Assembly: GCF_000013385.1 (NCBI RefSeq)
Contig: NC_007760.1
Location: 1,054,001 to 1,118,000, forward strand
DNA: 64,000 nt
Direction of reading: 5' to 3'
Source: Anaeromyxobacter dehalogenans 2CP-C
GTDB lineage: Bacteria; Myxococcota; Myxococcia; Myxococcales; Anaeromyxobacteraceae
Below the pieces are notes generated by a model. It was not told the DNA's origin, ran no database searches, and saw only the letters and a list, made by a program, of their open reading frames with translations. This document shows, piece by piece, positions 34,673-45,696 of the stretch. The stretch's first letter is position 1. Each line of letters opens with the position of its first letter. A program made the position numbers and the translations under genes.

Positions 34673-35842
34673 CTACACCGGGATCCGGCCGCGCAGGTCG
34701 GCCGCGCGGTGCGGCCCCTGCTCCGCCACCAGCCCGCGCGCGGCGTCCAGCTTCCCGAACGCGCCCCAGGTCATCACGCCGCGCACGCGACCGTCGGCGA
34801 GGTAGTAGACGACGCCCCGGCGGAACGGCTCCTGCCAGTCGGCCACGACCTCGAGCCGCGCGTCCACCAGGCCGACCGCCTCGTACCCGAGGTCGAACAG
34901 GTCGGAGTAGAAGAACGGCAGGTGGGAGTAGACGACGTCGGCGCCCGCCATGGCGCGCCCCGCCGCCTCCCCCATCTTGTTGGCGTTGTCCTCGTGCTCC
35001 ACGCGGACGAGCCGGCCCAGCGCGGGGTTCCAGAAGCGCGCCACGTCGCCCGCGGCGAACACGTCCGGATCGCGGGTGCGGAGCGACGCGTCCACCACGA
35101 CGCCGTCGTCCACGTCGAGCCCGGCGCCGCGGGCGAGCGCGTCGTTCGGCACGATGCCCAGCCCCGCCACCACCAGGTCCGCCCGCAGCTCGCCGGCGCC
35201 GGTCCGCACCGCGAACCCCTCGCCGCGCCGCTCCACGCCGGAGATCCGCACGCCCGGCAGCACCTCCACCCCGTGCTCGGCGTAGTAGCCGTTCAGGTGC
35301 AGGCCCAGCTCGCGCGGGAAGGTCCGCGCGCCGATGGTCTCCTCCGGGAACGCGAGCGTCACCCGGTAGCCGGCGTCGGCGAGCGCGGACGACACCTCCG
35401 AGCCGATGAAGCCGCCGCCGATCACCACCACCCGCCGCCCGGCCGGGAGCGCCCGCAGCCGGCGGAAGTCCGCCACCGTGCGGAAGTGGATCACCTCGTC
35501 CGGCGCCCCGGGCAGCCGCCGCGGCGCGCCGCCGGTCGCGAGCAGCAGCTTGCGGTACTCGATCGCCTCGCCGCCCTCGAGCTCGACCCGGTGCGCGGCG
35601 CGGTCGATCGCGGTCACGCGCACGCCGGCGCGGAGCTCGACCCCGTCCACCTCCGGCAGCCAGATCGAGCCCTCCTCCTGCCCGCGCCAGAGCGCCTTCG
35701 AGAGCGGGGGCCGGGCGTAGGGCCGCTCGGGCTCCTCGCCGAGGATGGCGACGGAGCCCGCGCCGTCCACCCGCCGGATGCCCTGGGCGGCGGCGTGCCC
35801 CGCCATCCCGCCACCCACGATCACGTAGTCGAAGCCGGCCAT
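34673..35842 (-). CDS. FAD-dependent pyridine nucleotide-disulfide type oxidoreductase (ferredoxin/rubredoxin reductase-like)
   Basis: 389 residues. N-terminal FAD motif YVIVGGGMAGHAAAQGIR, a second dinucleotide fold VVVIGGGFIGSEVSSALADAG near 148 for NAD(P)H, and the FAD-closing TRDPDVFAAGDVARF. The C-terminal domain (about 300-389) is the reductase C-terminal type found in rhodocoxin/ferredoxin reductases. No redox-active CXXC. Probably reduces a small iron-sulfur or rubredoxin partner, unidentified. ATG 35842 follows GGAGG. Converges with cydB. Confidence 0.88.
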   Translation of the reverse strand: MAGFDYVIVGGGMAGHAAAQGIRRVDGAGSVAILGEEPERPYARPPLSKALWRGQEEGSIWLPEVDGVELRAGVRVTAIDRAAHRVELEGGEAIEYRKLLLATGGAPRRLPGAPDEVIHFRTVADFRRLRALPAGRRVVVIGGGFIGSEVSSALADAGYRVTLAFPEETIGARTFPRELGLHLNGYYAEHGVEVLPGVRISGVERRGEGFAVRTGAGELRADLVVAGLGIVPNDALARGAGLDVDDGVVVDASLRTRDPDVFAAGDVARFWNPALGRLVRVEHEDNANKMGEAAGRAMAGADVVYSHLPFFYSDLFDLGYEAVGLVDARLEVVADWQEPFRRGVVYYLADGRVRGVMTWGAFGKLDAARGLVAEQGPHRAADLRGRIPV

Positions 35843-35946
35843 CCCGTCCTCCGCGGCGCGGCGCCGCCGGGCGCCGCTGCAAGCCCATCTAGTGGATGCC
35901 GCCGCGGGGAGCGCGTTACGGGAGGGCCGGGTGGGCCTCGCCGCCG

Positions 35947-37032
35947 CTAGGACCGGCCGGCCACCGCCAGCCGGAGATCGGAGGCGAACGCCTCCACGTC
36001 GGCGGGGGTCACGTCCCAGGCGCACATGAGCCGGACGCCGCCCGAGCCGATGAAGTCGTAGAAGCGCCAGCCCTTCGCGCGCAGCTGCGCGGCGGCGTCC
36101 CCCGGCAGCGTCGCGAACACCGAGTTCGCCTGCACCGGCTGGAGGATCTCCACCCCTGGGACGGCGCGGAGCGCGCGCTCCAGCAGCGCCGCCATGGCGT
36201 TGGTGTGCCGGGCGTGGCGCAGCCAGGCGCCGCCCCGGAGCATGCCCACCCACGGCGCCGCCAGGAAGCGCATCTTGCTCGCGAGCTGCCCTGCCTGCTT
36301 GCACCGGTAGTCGAAGTCCGCCGCCAGCGCGCGGTCGAAGAACACGATCGCCTCGCCCACCGCCATGCCGGCCTTGGTCCCGCCGAAGCAGAGCACGTCC
36401 ACGCCCACCTTCCAGGTGAGGTCCTTGGGGGCGACCCCCAGGGCGGCCACGGCGTTGCCGAAGCGCGAGCCGTCCATGTGGAAGCGCAGGCCGTGGGCGC
36501 GGGCGCGCTCGCCGATCGCGCGGAGCTCGTCCACCGTGTAGAGCGTGCCCAGCTCGGTCGGCAGCGTCACCGAGACCACCCGCGGCTTCGGGTAGTGGAT
36601 GTCGCTGCGGCGCCGGACCATGTGGTCGATGCCGTCCGGGCGGAGCTTGCCGTTCGGGCCGGGCAGGGTGAGCACCTTGGTGCCGTTCGAGAAGAACTCC
36701 GGCGCGCCGCACTCGTCGGTCTCGACGTGCGCCGTCTCGTGGCAGAGGATCGAGTGGTAGGACTGGCAGAGCGCCGCCAGCGCCAGCGAGTTCGCGGCGG
36801 TGCCGTTGAACGCGAAGAACACCTCGCAGTCGGTCTCGAACGTCTCCCGCAGCAGGTCCGCCGCCTCCTGCGTCCAGCGGTCGTCGCCGTAGCCCGGCGA
36901 GTGGCCCACGTTCGCCTCGGCCATGGCCGCGAACGCCTCGGGGCAGATGCCGCCGTAGTTGTCGGAGGCGAAGTGGCGCAGCGGGCCCGAGGGGGCGGGG
37001 GACGCGGGGTGGGACGGGGTGCCGGGGTTCAT
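35947..37032 (-). CDS. Low-specificity threonine aldolase-like PLP enzyme
   Basis: 361 residues, fold type I aminotransferase-like beta-eliminating lyase family. Signatures: FASDNYGGICPEAFAAMAEAN at the start, the Asp-containing HMDGSRFGNAVAALG, and the PLP lysine in VDVLCFGGTKAGMAVGEA. Cleaves L-threonine (or allo-threonine) to glycine and acetaldehyde. ATG 37032 is the likely start, although no ribosome site is visible before it. It lies alone between the flavin reductase and the DUF255 gene. Confidence 0.9.
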   Translation of the reverse strand: MNPGTPSHPASPAPSGPLRHFASDNYGGICPEAFAAMAEANVGHSPGYGDDRWTQEAADLLRETFETDCEVFFAFNGTAANSLALAALCQSYHSILCHETAHVETDECGAPEFFSNGTKVLTLPGPNGKLRPDGIDHMVRRRSDIHYPKPRVVSVTLPTELGTLYTVDELRAIGERARAHGLRFHMDGSRFGNAVAALGVAPKDLTWKVGVDVLCFGGTKAGMAVGEAIVFFDRALAADFDYRCKQAGQLASKMRFLAAPWVGMLRGGAWLRHARHTNAMAALLERALRAVPGVEILQPVQANSVFATLPGDAAAQLRAKGWRFYDFIGSGGVRLMCAWDVTPADVEAFASDLRLAVAGRS

Positions 37033-37100
37033 GGCGGCGGACTGTACGCTTTCGCGGATGAGTGTCCAGCACTTCCGTTTTAACGGATGAGGCCCGGTGA

Positions 37101-39257
<2,157 letters not shown>

Positions 39258-39317
39258 GCCCGGGGCTTAACCGGCGCGGGCGCGCGATTCACGCCGCCGC
39301 CGCGGTGCGCCCCGTCC

Positions 39318-39695
39318 TCAGGGCCAGGCCCGGCCCTTGCCGGCGATCGGCCCGCGCTGCGGGTTGACCACGCAGAAGCGCTGCCCGGTGGGCGCCTCCA
39401 TCACCCACCACCGGTGAACGAACCCGATCCGCTTCGCGCCGAGCGCCTCCAGCCGCCTCACCTCGGCCTCGAGGTCGTCCGACTCGATGTCGAGGTGCAC
39501 GCGGCTCGGGTGATCGACGCGCTGCACGAGCACGACCGGCTCGCCGGCGGCGTCCTCCAGCTCGCGGTAGCTCGGGCTGTCCGGGTCGGGAGGCCGGAGC
39601 GGCCGTCCCAGGGCGGCGCTCCAGAACGCCGCGGCGCGATCCACGTCCCCTTCCTGGCAGTCGATGACGATGCCGACCAGCCGGCTCCGGTGCAT
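39318..39695 (-). CDS. VOC-family (glyoxalase/bleomycin-resistance-like) protein
   Basis: 125 residues with one vicinal-oxygen-chelate unit: VGIVIDCQEGDVDRAAAFWS, a middle strand with HLDIESDDLEAEV, and the end strand VMEAPTGQRFCVVNPQRG. Metal-ligand positions include the His of HLDI. Substrate unknown; the family spans isomerases, dioxygenases and binding proteins. ATG 39695 with GGAGGG upstream. Confidence 0.85.
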   Translation of the reverse strand: MHRSRLVGIVIDCQEGDVDRAAAFWSAALGRPLRPPDPDSPSYRELEDAAGEPVVLVQRVDHPSRVHLDIESDDLEAEVRRLEALGAKRIGFVHRWWVMEAPTGQRFCVVNPQRGPIAGKGRAWP

Positions 39696-39768
39696 GCGGG
39701 CGTCCCTCCGGCGGAGGGGTCTACGCGGGGAGCGCCCCGCGCGGAAGGCGCCGGTCGGGGGGCGGGGC

Positions 39769-40008
39769 CTAGAACAGCTCGTCCAGGGCCCGCGCGATGC
39801 GCTCCTCGATCTCGCGGCGCATCTGCCGCGCGGCCTGGACGGTCTCCTCGATGGCCGCCTGGAGGTCGCCCGCCGGGCCGCCCGGGATGATGCGCAGCGC
39901 GTCCCGGCCCAGCCGCGGCGGCCCGGCCGGCTCCGTGTCGCCGCGCCCGCCGCGCAGCACCTCGAGCCTCGGTTGCGGTTGCCGGGGCGGATCGCCCGCG
40001 TCGCCCAT
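39769..40008 (-). CDS. Small hypothetical protein with C-terminal amphipathic helix
   Basis: 79 residues. The first half is Pro/Arg/Gly-rich and likely flexible; the last 30 residues form one charged helix (AIEETVQAARQMRREIEERI). ATG 40008 with GGGAG upstream. It lies just downstream of rtcB (55 bp), on the same strand, so it may be on that transcript. Not recognised, and could be spurious, but codon use agrees with its neighbours. Confidence 0.5.
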   Translation of the reverse strand: MGDAGDPPRQPQPRLEVLRGGRGDTEPAGPPRLGRDALRIIPGGPAGDLQAAIEETVQAARQMRREIEERIARALDELF

Positions 40009-40063
40009 GCTCCCAAGCTAGGCACGCGCCGTGGCGCGGCGCAGCGGGTCCGCCGCGGCGGGA

Positions 40064-41527
40064 TCACCCCTTCACCACCGCGAGCGGGTCGAGCCGGGCC
40101 ACCAGCCGGGAGATGCCCGCCCCGTCCATCACGGCCACCACCTGGGCCACGTCCTTGTAGGCCTCGCTCATCTCCTCGCCGAGGGTCTTGCGCCCGCGCG
40201 CGATCACCTCGATCCCGCGGTCGGCCAGCTCCCGCGCGATGGAGCGCCCCCGGGCGCGTCGCAGCGCCTCGCCGCGCGAGAGGAGGCGCCCCGCGCCGTG
40301 GCAGGAGCTGCCGAACGTGTCGCGCATGGCCTTGTCGGTCCCGGCGAGGACGTAGGAGTACCGGCCCATGTCCCCGGGGATGAGCACCGGCTGGCCCACC
40401 GCGCGGTACGGCGCCGGGACGCGCGGATCGCCGGGGCCGAAGGCGCGCGTGGCGCCCTTGCGGTGGACGAGCACCCGCCGCACGCCGCCGTCCACCTGGT
40501 GGTCCTCGAGCTTGGCCACGTTGTGGCAGACGTCGTAGAGCAGCCGCGCGCCCAGCTCGCGGTCGGAGACGCCCAGCGTGTCGAGCAGCGCCCGCACCGC
40601 CAGCCCGGTCATGACCTGCCGGTTGGCCCAGGCGAAGTTCGCCGCCGCCTGCATGGCCGCGAGGTAGCGCCGCCCCTCCGGGCTGCCGACGGGGGCGCAG
40701 GCGAGCTGCCGGTCGGGCAGGGCGGCGTAGTCCGGGCCGTAGGACGCCAGCCGCGGCGCCAGCTCCGCGAGCGCCTCGTCGCAGACCTGGTAGCCGAGGC
40801 CGCGAGAGCCGGAGTGGATCTGGACCACGAGCTGCCCGGGGAACAGGCCGAACGCCTCGGCCGCGACCGCGTCGTGGATCCGGGCGACCCGGTCCAGCTC
40901 GAGGAAGTGGTTGCCGCTGCCCAGCGTGCCGAGCTGGTCGCTGCCGCGCTCGCGGGCCCGCGCGCTCACCGCGGCGGGATCCGCGCCGGCGAGCCGCCCG
41001 CCCTCCTCGCAGCGGTCGGCGTCGTCCGCCGCGGCGCGGAACCCGCGCGCCACCGCCCAGCGCGCCCCCTCCGCCAGCACCTCGTCCAGCTCCCGCGCCG
41101 TCAGCCGCGGGATCGCGGCGCTCGCGCCCACGCCGGTGGGGACGTCGCGGTAGATCCGGGCCGCGAGCGCGTGCAGCCGCGGCCGGACGTCCTCGGCGTC
41201 GAGCCCGGTGGTGACGACGCGCACGCCGCAGTTGATGTCGTAGCCCACCCCGCCCGGCGACACGGCGCCGTGCTCCGCGTCCACCGCGGCCACCCCGCCG
41301 ATGGGGAAGCCGTACCCCCAGTGGATGTCCGGCATGGCCAGCGACCAGCGCAGGATCCCGGGCAGGTGGGCCACGTTCGCCACCTGCTGCAGCGCCGGGT
41401 CGTCCGGGGCCGGCGGGCCCGGCGAGTAGACGCGCCCCGGCACCTTCATCCCGCCGTGGCGCGGGATCTCCCAGAGGTCTCCCTCGATCCGCCGCAGCGG
41501 CACGTGCCCGCCCTGGTGCGCCGTCAT
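40064..41527 (-). CDS. rtcB: tRNA-splicing/RNA-repair ligase RtcB
   Basis: 487 residues. Joins a 2',3'-cyclic phosphate (or 3'-phosphate) RNA end to a 5'-OH end using GTP and Mn2+. Metal-binding and catalytic signatures are present: PDIHWGYGFPIGG, the Cys motif GYDINCGVRVV, GSGNHFLEL, the HSGSRGLG motif and the nucleotidyl-accepting His in SSCHGAGRLLSR. Length is the family's usual one. The archease gene lies 16 bp upstream on the same strand; archease speeds the guanylylation of RtcB and gives multiple turnover. No RtcR regulator or sigma-54 site was seen. ATG 41527. Confidence 0.96.
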   Translation of the reverse strand: MTAHQGGHVPLRRIEGDLWEIPRHGGMKVPGRVYSPGPPAPDDPALQQVANVAHLPGILRWSLAMPDIHWGYGFPIGGVAAVDAEHGAVSPGGVGYDINCGVRVVTTGLDAEDVRPRLHALAARIYRDVPTGVGASAAIPRLTARELDEVLAEGARWAVARGFRAAADDADRCEEGGRLAGADPAAVSARARERGSDQLGTLGSGNHFLELDRVARIHDAVAAEAFGLFPGQLVVQIHSGSRGLGYQVCDEALAELAPRLASYGPDYAALPDRQLACAPVGSPEGRRYLAAMQAAANFAWANRQVMTGLAVRALLDTLGVSDRELGARLLYDVCHNVAKLEDHQVDGGVRRVLVHRKGATRAFGPGDPRVPAPYRAVGQPVLIPGDMGRYSYVLAGTDKAMRDTFGSSCHGAGRLLSRGEALRRARGRSIARELADRGIEVIARGRKTLGEEMSEAYKDVAQVVAVMDGAGISRLVARLDPLAVVKG

Positions 41528-41543
41528 CCCGTCCCCCGCCCGA

Positions 41544-41981
41544 TCAGATGTCCAGCACCGCCTGCGCGACCCAGCCGCCGCCCTCCGGCTCGAGGCGCGC
41601 CGCGTGCCAGGTGACCGCCTTCACGTCCGCGCCGTCGGCGTGCAGCGCCGGGTCCCAGCGCGCGAAGCCGACCACCGCCTCGGCCCCGGCCTCGCTGCAG
41701 GCGGTGACCTCGACGGCCGCCGGGATGCGCCGGGCGCTGACGAAGCGCCAGAGCAGCTCGCGCAGGAGCGCCACCGCGGTGCCGGCCAGCCCGGGGCCGC
41801 CGCGCACCGCGAGCCGCTCCTCCTCGCCGTCGATCGGCGCCGGGCCGCCGCCGGCGAGCAGCGCGCCGAGCGCGAGCGCCAGGCGCGCGAGCGCCTCCTC
41901 CGCGGTGGCGCCGCGCACGCGCACGCCCACGTCGGCGACGTGGCCGAGGTCCTCGTACGGCTGGGGCAGGGCGAGCCGCAT
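41544..41981 (-). CDS. Archease (RtcB activator)
   Basis: 145 residues. Starts with the family pattern YEDLGHVADVGVRVRG; the metal-binding acidic residues include the Asp of HVAD and the final segments DVKAVTWHAARLE and AVLDI. Promotes RtcB guanylylation. ATG 41981 is preferred to the upstream TTG in the same frame. Forms an operon with rtcB 16 bp downstream. Confidence 0.93.
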   Translation of the reverse strand: MRLALPQPYEDLGHVADVGVRVRGATAEEALARLALALGALLAGGGPAPIDGEEERLAVRGGPGLAGTAVALLRELLWRFVSARRIPAAVEVTACSEAGAEAVVGFARWDPALHADGADVKAVTWHAARLEPEGGGWVAQAVLDI

Positions 41982-42038
41982 CGCCCCGGAGGATAGCAAC
42001 GCGCCCGGGCCGGGGCGGGCGGGACGGCGGGTGCGCCG

Positions 42039-43433
42039 CTACGCGGCGGCGCGCTCGGCGAGCGGCACGATGCCGCGGGAGGAGACCCGCAGGAAGCGGC
42101 CGAGGAGCGCGACCGCGACCGCGGTGAGGCCGAAGCAGAAGCCGCCCCACAGCCCGACCACCCCGTGACCCATCGTGAAGCCGAGCAGCAGCGTCGCCGG
42201 CAGGCCGATCAGCCAGTGCCCCGCGAGGTTGGCGAGGAACGTGAAGCGGGTCTCGCCGGCGCCGCGCAGCACGCCCGCGCCCACCGCCTGCAGGCCGTCG
42301 GAGAGCTGGAAGATCGCCGCCACGCGCAGCAGCGGGACCGCGAGCGCGAGCACGCCCGGGTCGTCGGTCATGATCCGCCCGATGACGCCGGGGGCGAAGG
42401 TGAACGCGAGCGCGGGCACCAGCATGATCGACGCGCCGCCGGCGAACGCGCACAGCCCGGCCCGGCGGGCGCCGGCGCGGTCGTGCGCGCCCACGGCGAG
42501 CCCCACCCGCACGCTGCCCGCGTCGCCCAGGCCGACGGCCATGGTGAAGGTGAGGCTCGCCACCGCGAGCGCGATCTGGTGCGCGCCGAGCGCCTCGGCG
42601 CCGAGGCGGCCGGCGAGGAAGCTCACCAGCGAGAAGAAGCCGACCTCGGCGAACATGTGCAGCCCGACCGGCCCGCCCACCCGCACCGCCGTGGCGAGCG
42701 CGGCGCGATCCGGGCGCGCCAGCCCGCCCGGCCGGGGGCCGCCGAGGGACACCGCCCGCGTGGCGCGGACCAGCACGAACGCCTGCAGCGCGATGCAGAG
42801 GCTGGTGGCGATGGCGGCGCCGGCCGCGCCCAGCGCCGGGACGAGCCGGAGCGGCCCCGTCCACGCCGGCAGCGACGCCCCGCCGAACACGAGCAGCAGG
42901 TCGGCGGGGACGTTCAGCAGGTTCGCGCCCACCGTGGCCACGACCATGGGCCGGCCCCGGCCGTGCGCCTGCAGGTAGGCGCGCGCGCCGAAGTAGTAGA
43001 GGAAGAAGAACAGCCCGGGGAGCCGCCACCAGATGTACGGCCCGGCCTGGGCCGCGACGTCCGCCGAGATGCCGAGCGGCACCAGCGCCGCCGGGATGAG
43101 GGCGATGGGGAGGGTGAACGCGGCCGCGAGCAGCGCCGCGAGCCACGCCGCCTGCCAGAGCAGGTGCCGGGCGCGCCGCTCGTCGCCCGCGCCGATCGCC
43201 TGCGAGATGAGCGGGTCGAGCCCGTGCATGATCCCCATGCCGAGCACCGCGACCGCGAAGAACAGGGAGGCGCCGAGGCCGGTGCCGGCGAGCGGCACCG
43301 CGCCGGCGCGGCCCACGATGGCCGCGTCCACCACGCCCATGAGCGCCTGGCCGCCGTGCGCCAGCGAGAGCGGCAGGGCGAGCCGGAGCAGCGCGCGCAG
43401 CTCGGCGCGGAGCGGTGGGGCGGCCGGGGACAT
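42039..43433 (-). CDS. MATE-family multidrug/Na+ antiporter
   Basis: 464 residues with twelve predicted membrane helices in two related halves, for example LALPLSLAHGGQALMGVVDAAIVGR at helix 1-2 and AVRVGGPVGLHMFAEVGFFS in the second half. NorM-like subclass: exports cationic drugs or metabolites against Na+ or H+. ATG 43433. Lies 57 bp beyond the archease gene but is not obviously part of that operon. Confidence 0.92.
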   Translation of the reverse strand: MSPAAPPLRAELRALLRLALPLSLAHGGQALMGVVDAAIVGRAGAVPLAGTGLGASLFFAVAVLGMGIMHGLDPLISQAIGAGDERRARHLLWQAAWLAALLAAAFTLPIALIPAALVPLGISADVAAQAGPYIWWRLPGLFFFLYYFGARAYLQAHGRGRPMVVATVGANLLNVPADLLLVFGGASLPAWTGPLRLVPALGAAGAAIATSLCIALQAFVLVRATRAVSLGGPRPGGLARPDRAALATAVRVGGPVGLHMFAEVGFFSLVSFLAGRLGAEALGAHQIALAVASLTFTMAVGLGDAGSVRVGLAVGAHDRAGARRAGLCAFAGGASIMLVPALAFTFAPGVIGRIMTDDPGVLALAVPLLRVAAIFQLSDGLQAVGAGVLRGAGETRFTFLANLAGHWLIGLPATLLLGFTMGHGVVGLWGGFCFGLTAVAVALLGRFLRVSSRGIVPLAERAAA

Positions 43434-43665
43434 GGGGGCGCGCAAGATACCCGAGGTGCGGGGGCGCTGCACGGGCGCCGCCGTGGCTCGCGGCGCGGAT
43501 CCCGGGCGCCGGTGCCGTGGTTCCCCACGAGGGTCAGACTTTCGGGTGAGCCAATCCGGGGAGCATCGAATTCCAGTCTCCGTCTGCAGGGTTCGCCCTG
43601 CGAGCGGGTTTGGGGCTCGACGGCCGGGTCCCGATCTGCTTACTTCGCGCCCTCCTTTCCTCCGG
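43434..43665 (+). promoter_or_regulatory. Structured leader region before kup
   Basis: 232 bp between divergent MATE and kup genes. It has a perfect 6 bp stem with TTCG loop (43586-43601) followed at once by a 5 bp stem CGAGC/GCTCG at 43601-43619. Many kup genes are preceded by a c-di-AMP (ydaO) riboswitch; the GGGTGAGCC and GGGTCCCGAT pieces here recall it, but I cannot fit the whole consensus, above all the ACCCGNCAGCTAAC end. A protein- or ion-responsive leader is possible. No clear Shine-Dalgarno sequence precedes the kup ATG. Confidence 0.35.
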
Positions 43666-45678
43666 ATGTCCCAGATCCCCTCACCCAACGATCCTCCGCC
43701 GGCCGGCGCCGTGCCCACGTCCGGCGCCCCGGCCGGCCCCAGCGCCACGCCGGCCCCGTCGCCCACGGCCGGCTTCTCGCTGCCCGAGCACCGGCCCGCC
43801 CCGACCGGGAAGGCGCTCGCGGCCCTGGCCGTCGGCGCGCTGGGGGTCGTCTACGGCGACATCGGGACGAGCCCGCTGTACTCGCTGAAGGAGTGCTTCG
43901 GCGGGCCGCACGGCGTCCACCCGACCGACGCGAACGTGCTCGGCGTCCTGTCGCTCGTGTTCTGGGCGATGACGTTCGTGGTGACGTTCAAGTACATGTC
44001 GTTCGTCATGCGCGCGGACAACCGCGGGGAGGGCGGGATCCTCGCGCTCATGGCGCTGGTGGGGAAGACCGAGACCACGCGCCTCGGCCGGCGCGTGCTG
44101 CTCATGCTGGGCCTGTTCGGCGCGGCGCTGCTCTACGGCGACGGCATCATCACGCCCGCCATCTCGGTGCTGGGCGCGGTGGAGGGCGTCGCGGTCGCGG
44201 CGCCCGCCATGGAGCGGGTGGTGGTGCCCGCCACCGTGGTGATCCTGGTGTTCCTGTTCCTGTTCCAGAAGCAGGGGACCGCCAAGGTCGGCGCGGTGTT
44301 CGGCCCGATCATGCTGGTGTGGTTCGCGACCATCGCGGTGCTGGGCGTGCGCGGCATCCTCCACGATCCGAGCATCCTGCGCGCGCTCCTGCCCACCCAC
44401 GCGCTCTCGTTCTTCGCGCGGAACGGCTGGCACGGATTCCTGGTGCTGGGCGGCGTGGTGCTCGTCATCACCGGCGGCGAGGCGCTGTACGCGGACATGG
44501 GCCACTTCGGCAAGCGCCCCATCCGCGTGGCCTGGCTGGGCCTCGCCATGCCGGCGCTGCTCCTCAACTACCTGGGGCAGGGGGCGCTGCTGCTCCACGA
44601 CCCGGGCGCCGCCCGCAACCCGTTCTACCTGCTCGCGCCGGAGTGGGCGCTCTACCCCACCATCGCCATCGCCACCGCCGCGGCCATCGTCGCCTCGCAG
44701 GCCCTCATCTCCGGCGCCTACTCGCTCACCCAGCAGGCCATCCAGCTCGGCTACTCGCCCCGCGTCACCATCCGCCACACCTCGCAGCGCGAGATCGGCC
44801 AGATCTACCTCCCCGAGGTGAACTGGATGCTCGGCACCGCCTGCGTGGCGCTGGTGCTCGGGTTCCAGACGTCCTCCCGCCTCGCCTCCGCCTACGGCAT
44901 CGCGGTCACCGGGACGATGATCGTCACCACGCTCCTGTTCCACCGGGTGATGCGCGACCGCTGGGGCTGGGCGCGCTGGAAGGCGTGGCCGCTCACGGTG
45001 CTGTTCCTCACGGTGGACGCGTCGTTCTTCCTCGCGAACGTGGTCAAGTTCCGCGACGGCGGCTGGTTCCCCATCGCCGCGGCGGCGCTGGTGTTCACGC
45101 TCATGTCCACCTGGAAGCGCGGCCGCGACGCGCTGGCGCTCATGCTGAAGGACGCCGGGCTCCCGCTCGACCTGTTCATGGCCGACGTGGCGCGCCGCAA
45201 GGTCCAGCGCGTGGCCGGCACCGCGGTGTTCATGACCTCGAACCCGGGCGGCGTCCCGCCGGTGCTGCTGCACCACCTGAAGCACAACAAGGTGCTGCAC
45301 GAGCGCGTGATCCTGGTGTCGATCCTGGCGCACGAGATCCCGTTCGTGGCCGAGGCGGAGCGCGTGAACGCGCGCGAGCTGGGCAGCGGCTTCTTCCAGG
45401 TGATCGCGCACTACGGGTTCATGGAGACGCCGGACGTGCCGGCGCTGCTCGACTCGCTCCCCCGCCGCGCGCTGGCCGGGCCGCGCCTCACCATCGTGCC
45501 GATGGAGACGACCTACTTCCTGGGGCGCGAGACGCTGCTCGCGAACGGCCCGTCCACCATCCCGACCTGGCGCAAGCGGCTGTTCATCGTGATGGCCCGC
45601 AACGCGCAGACCGCCAGCGCGTTCTTCGGCCTGCCGCCGAACCGGGTGGTGGAGATGGGCGCGCAGATCCAGCTGTAG
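43666..45678 (+). CDS. kup: Low-affinity potassium uptake protein Kup
   Basis: 670 residues, about 12 membrane helices after a Pro/Ala-rich cytoplasmic lead of about 40 residues. Family signatures: GALGVVYGDIGTSPLYSLKE, GEGGILALMAL, the LYGDGIITPAISVLGAVEG block, and the C-terminal cytoplasmic part from GTAVFMTSNPGGVPP onwards. Imports K+ with H+. E. coli Kup has 622 residues; the extra length is mostly N-terminal. ATG 43666. Confidence 0.96.
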   Translation: MSQIPSPNDPPPAGAVPTSGAPAGPSATPAPSPTAGFSLPEHRPAPTGKALAALAVGALGVVYGDIGTSPLYSLKECFGGPHGVHPTDANVLGVLSLVFWAMTFVVTFKYMSFVMRADNRGEGGILALMALVGKTETTRLGRRVLLMLGLFGAALLYGDGIITPAISVLGAVEGVAVAAPAMERVVVPATVVILVFLFLFQKQGTAKVGAVFGPIMLVWFATIAVLGVRGILHDPSILRALLPTHALSFFARNGWHGFLVLGGVVLVITGGEALYADMGHFGKRPIRVAWLGLAMPALLLNYLGQGALLLHDPGAARNPFYLLAPEWALYPTIAIATAAAIVASQALISGAYSLTQQAIQLGYSPRVTIRHTSQREIGQIYLPEVNWMLGTACVALVLGFQTSSRLASAYGIAVTGTMIVTTLLFHRVMRDRWGWARWKAWPLTVLFLTVDASFFLANVVKFRDGGWFPIAAAALVFTLMSTWKRGRDALALMLKDAGLPLDLFMADVARRKVQRVAGTAVFMTSNPGGVPPVLLHHLKHNKVLHERVILVSILAHEIPFVAEAERVNARELGSGFFQVIAHYGFMETPDVPALLDSLPRRALAGPRLTIVPMETTYFLGRETLLANGPSTIPTWRKRLFIVMARNAQTASAFFGLPPNRVVEMGAQIQL

Positions 45679-45696
45679 CGCCGGGGGTCGAGCCGC

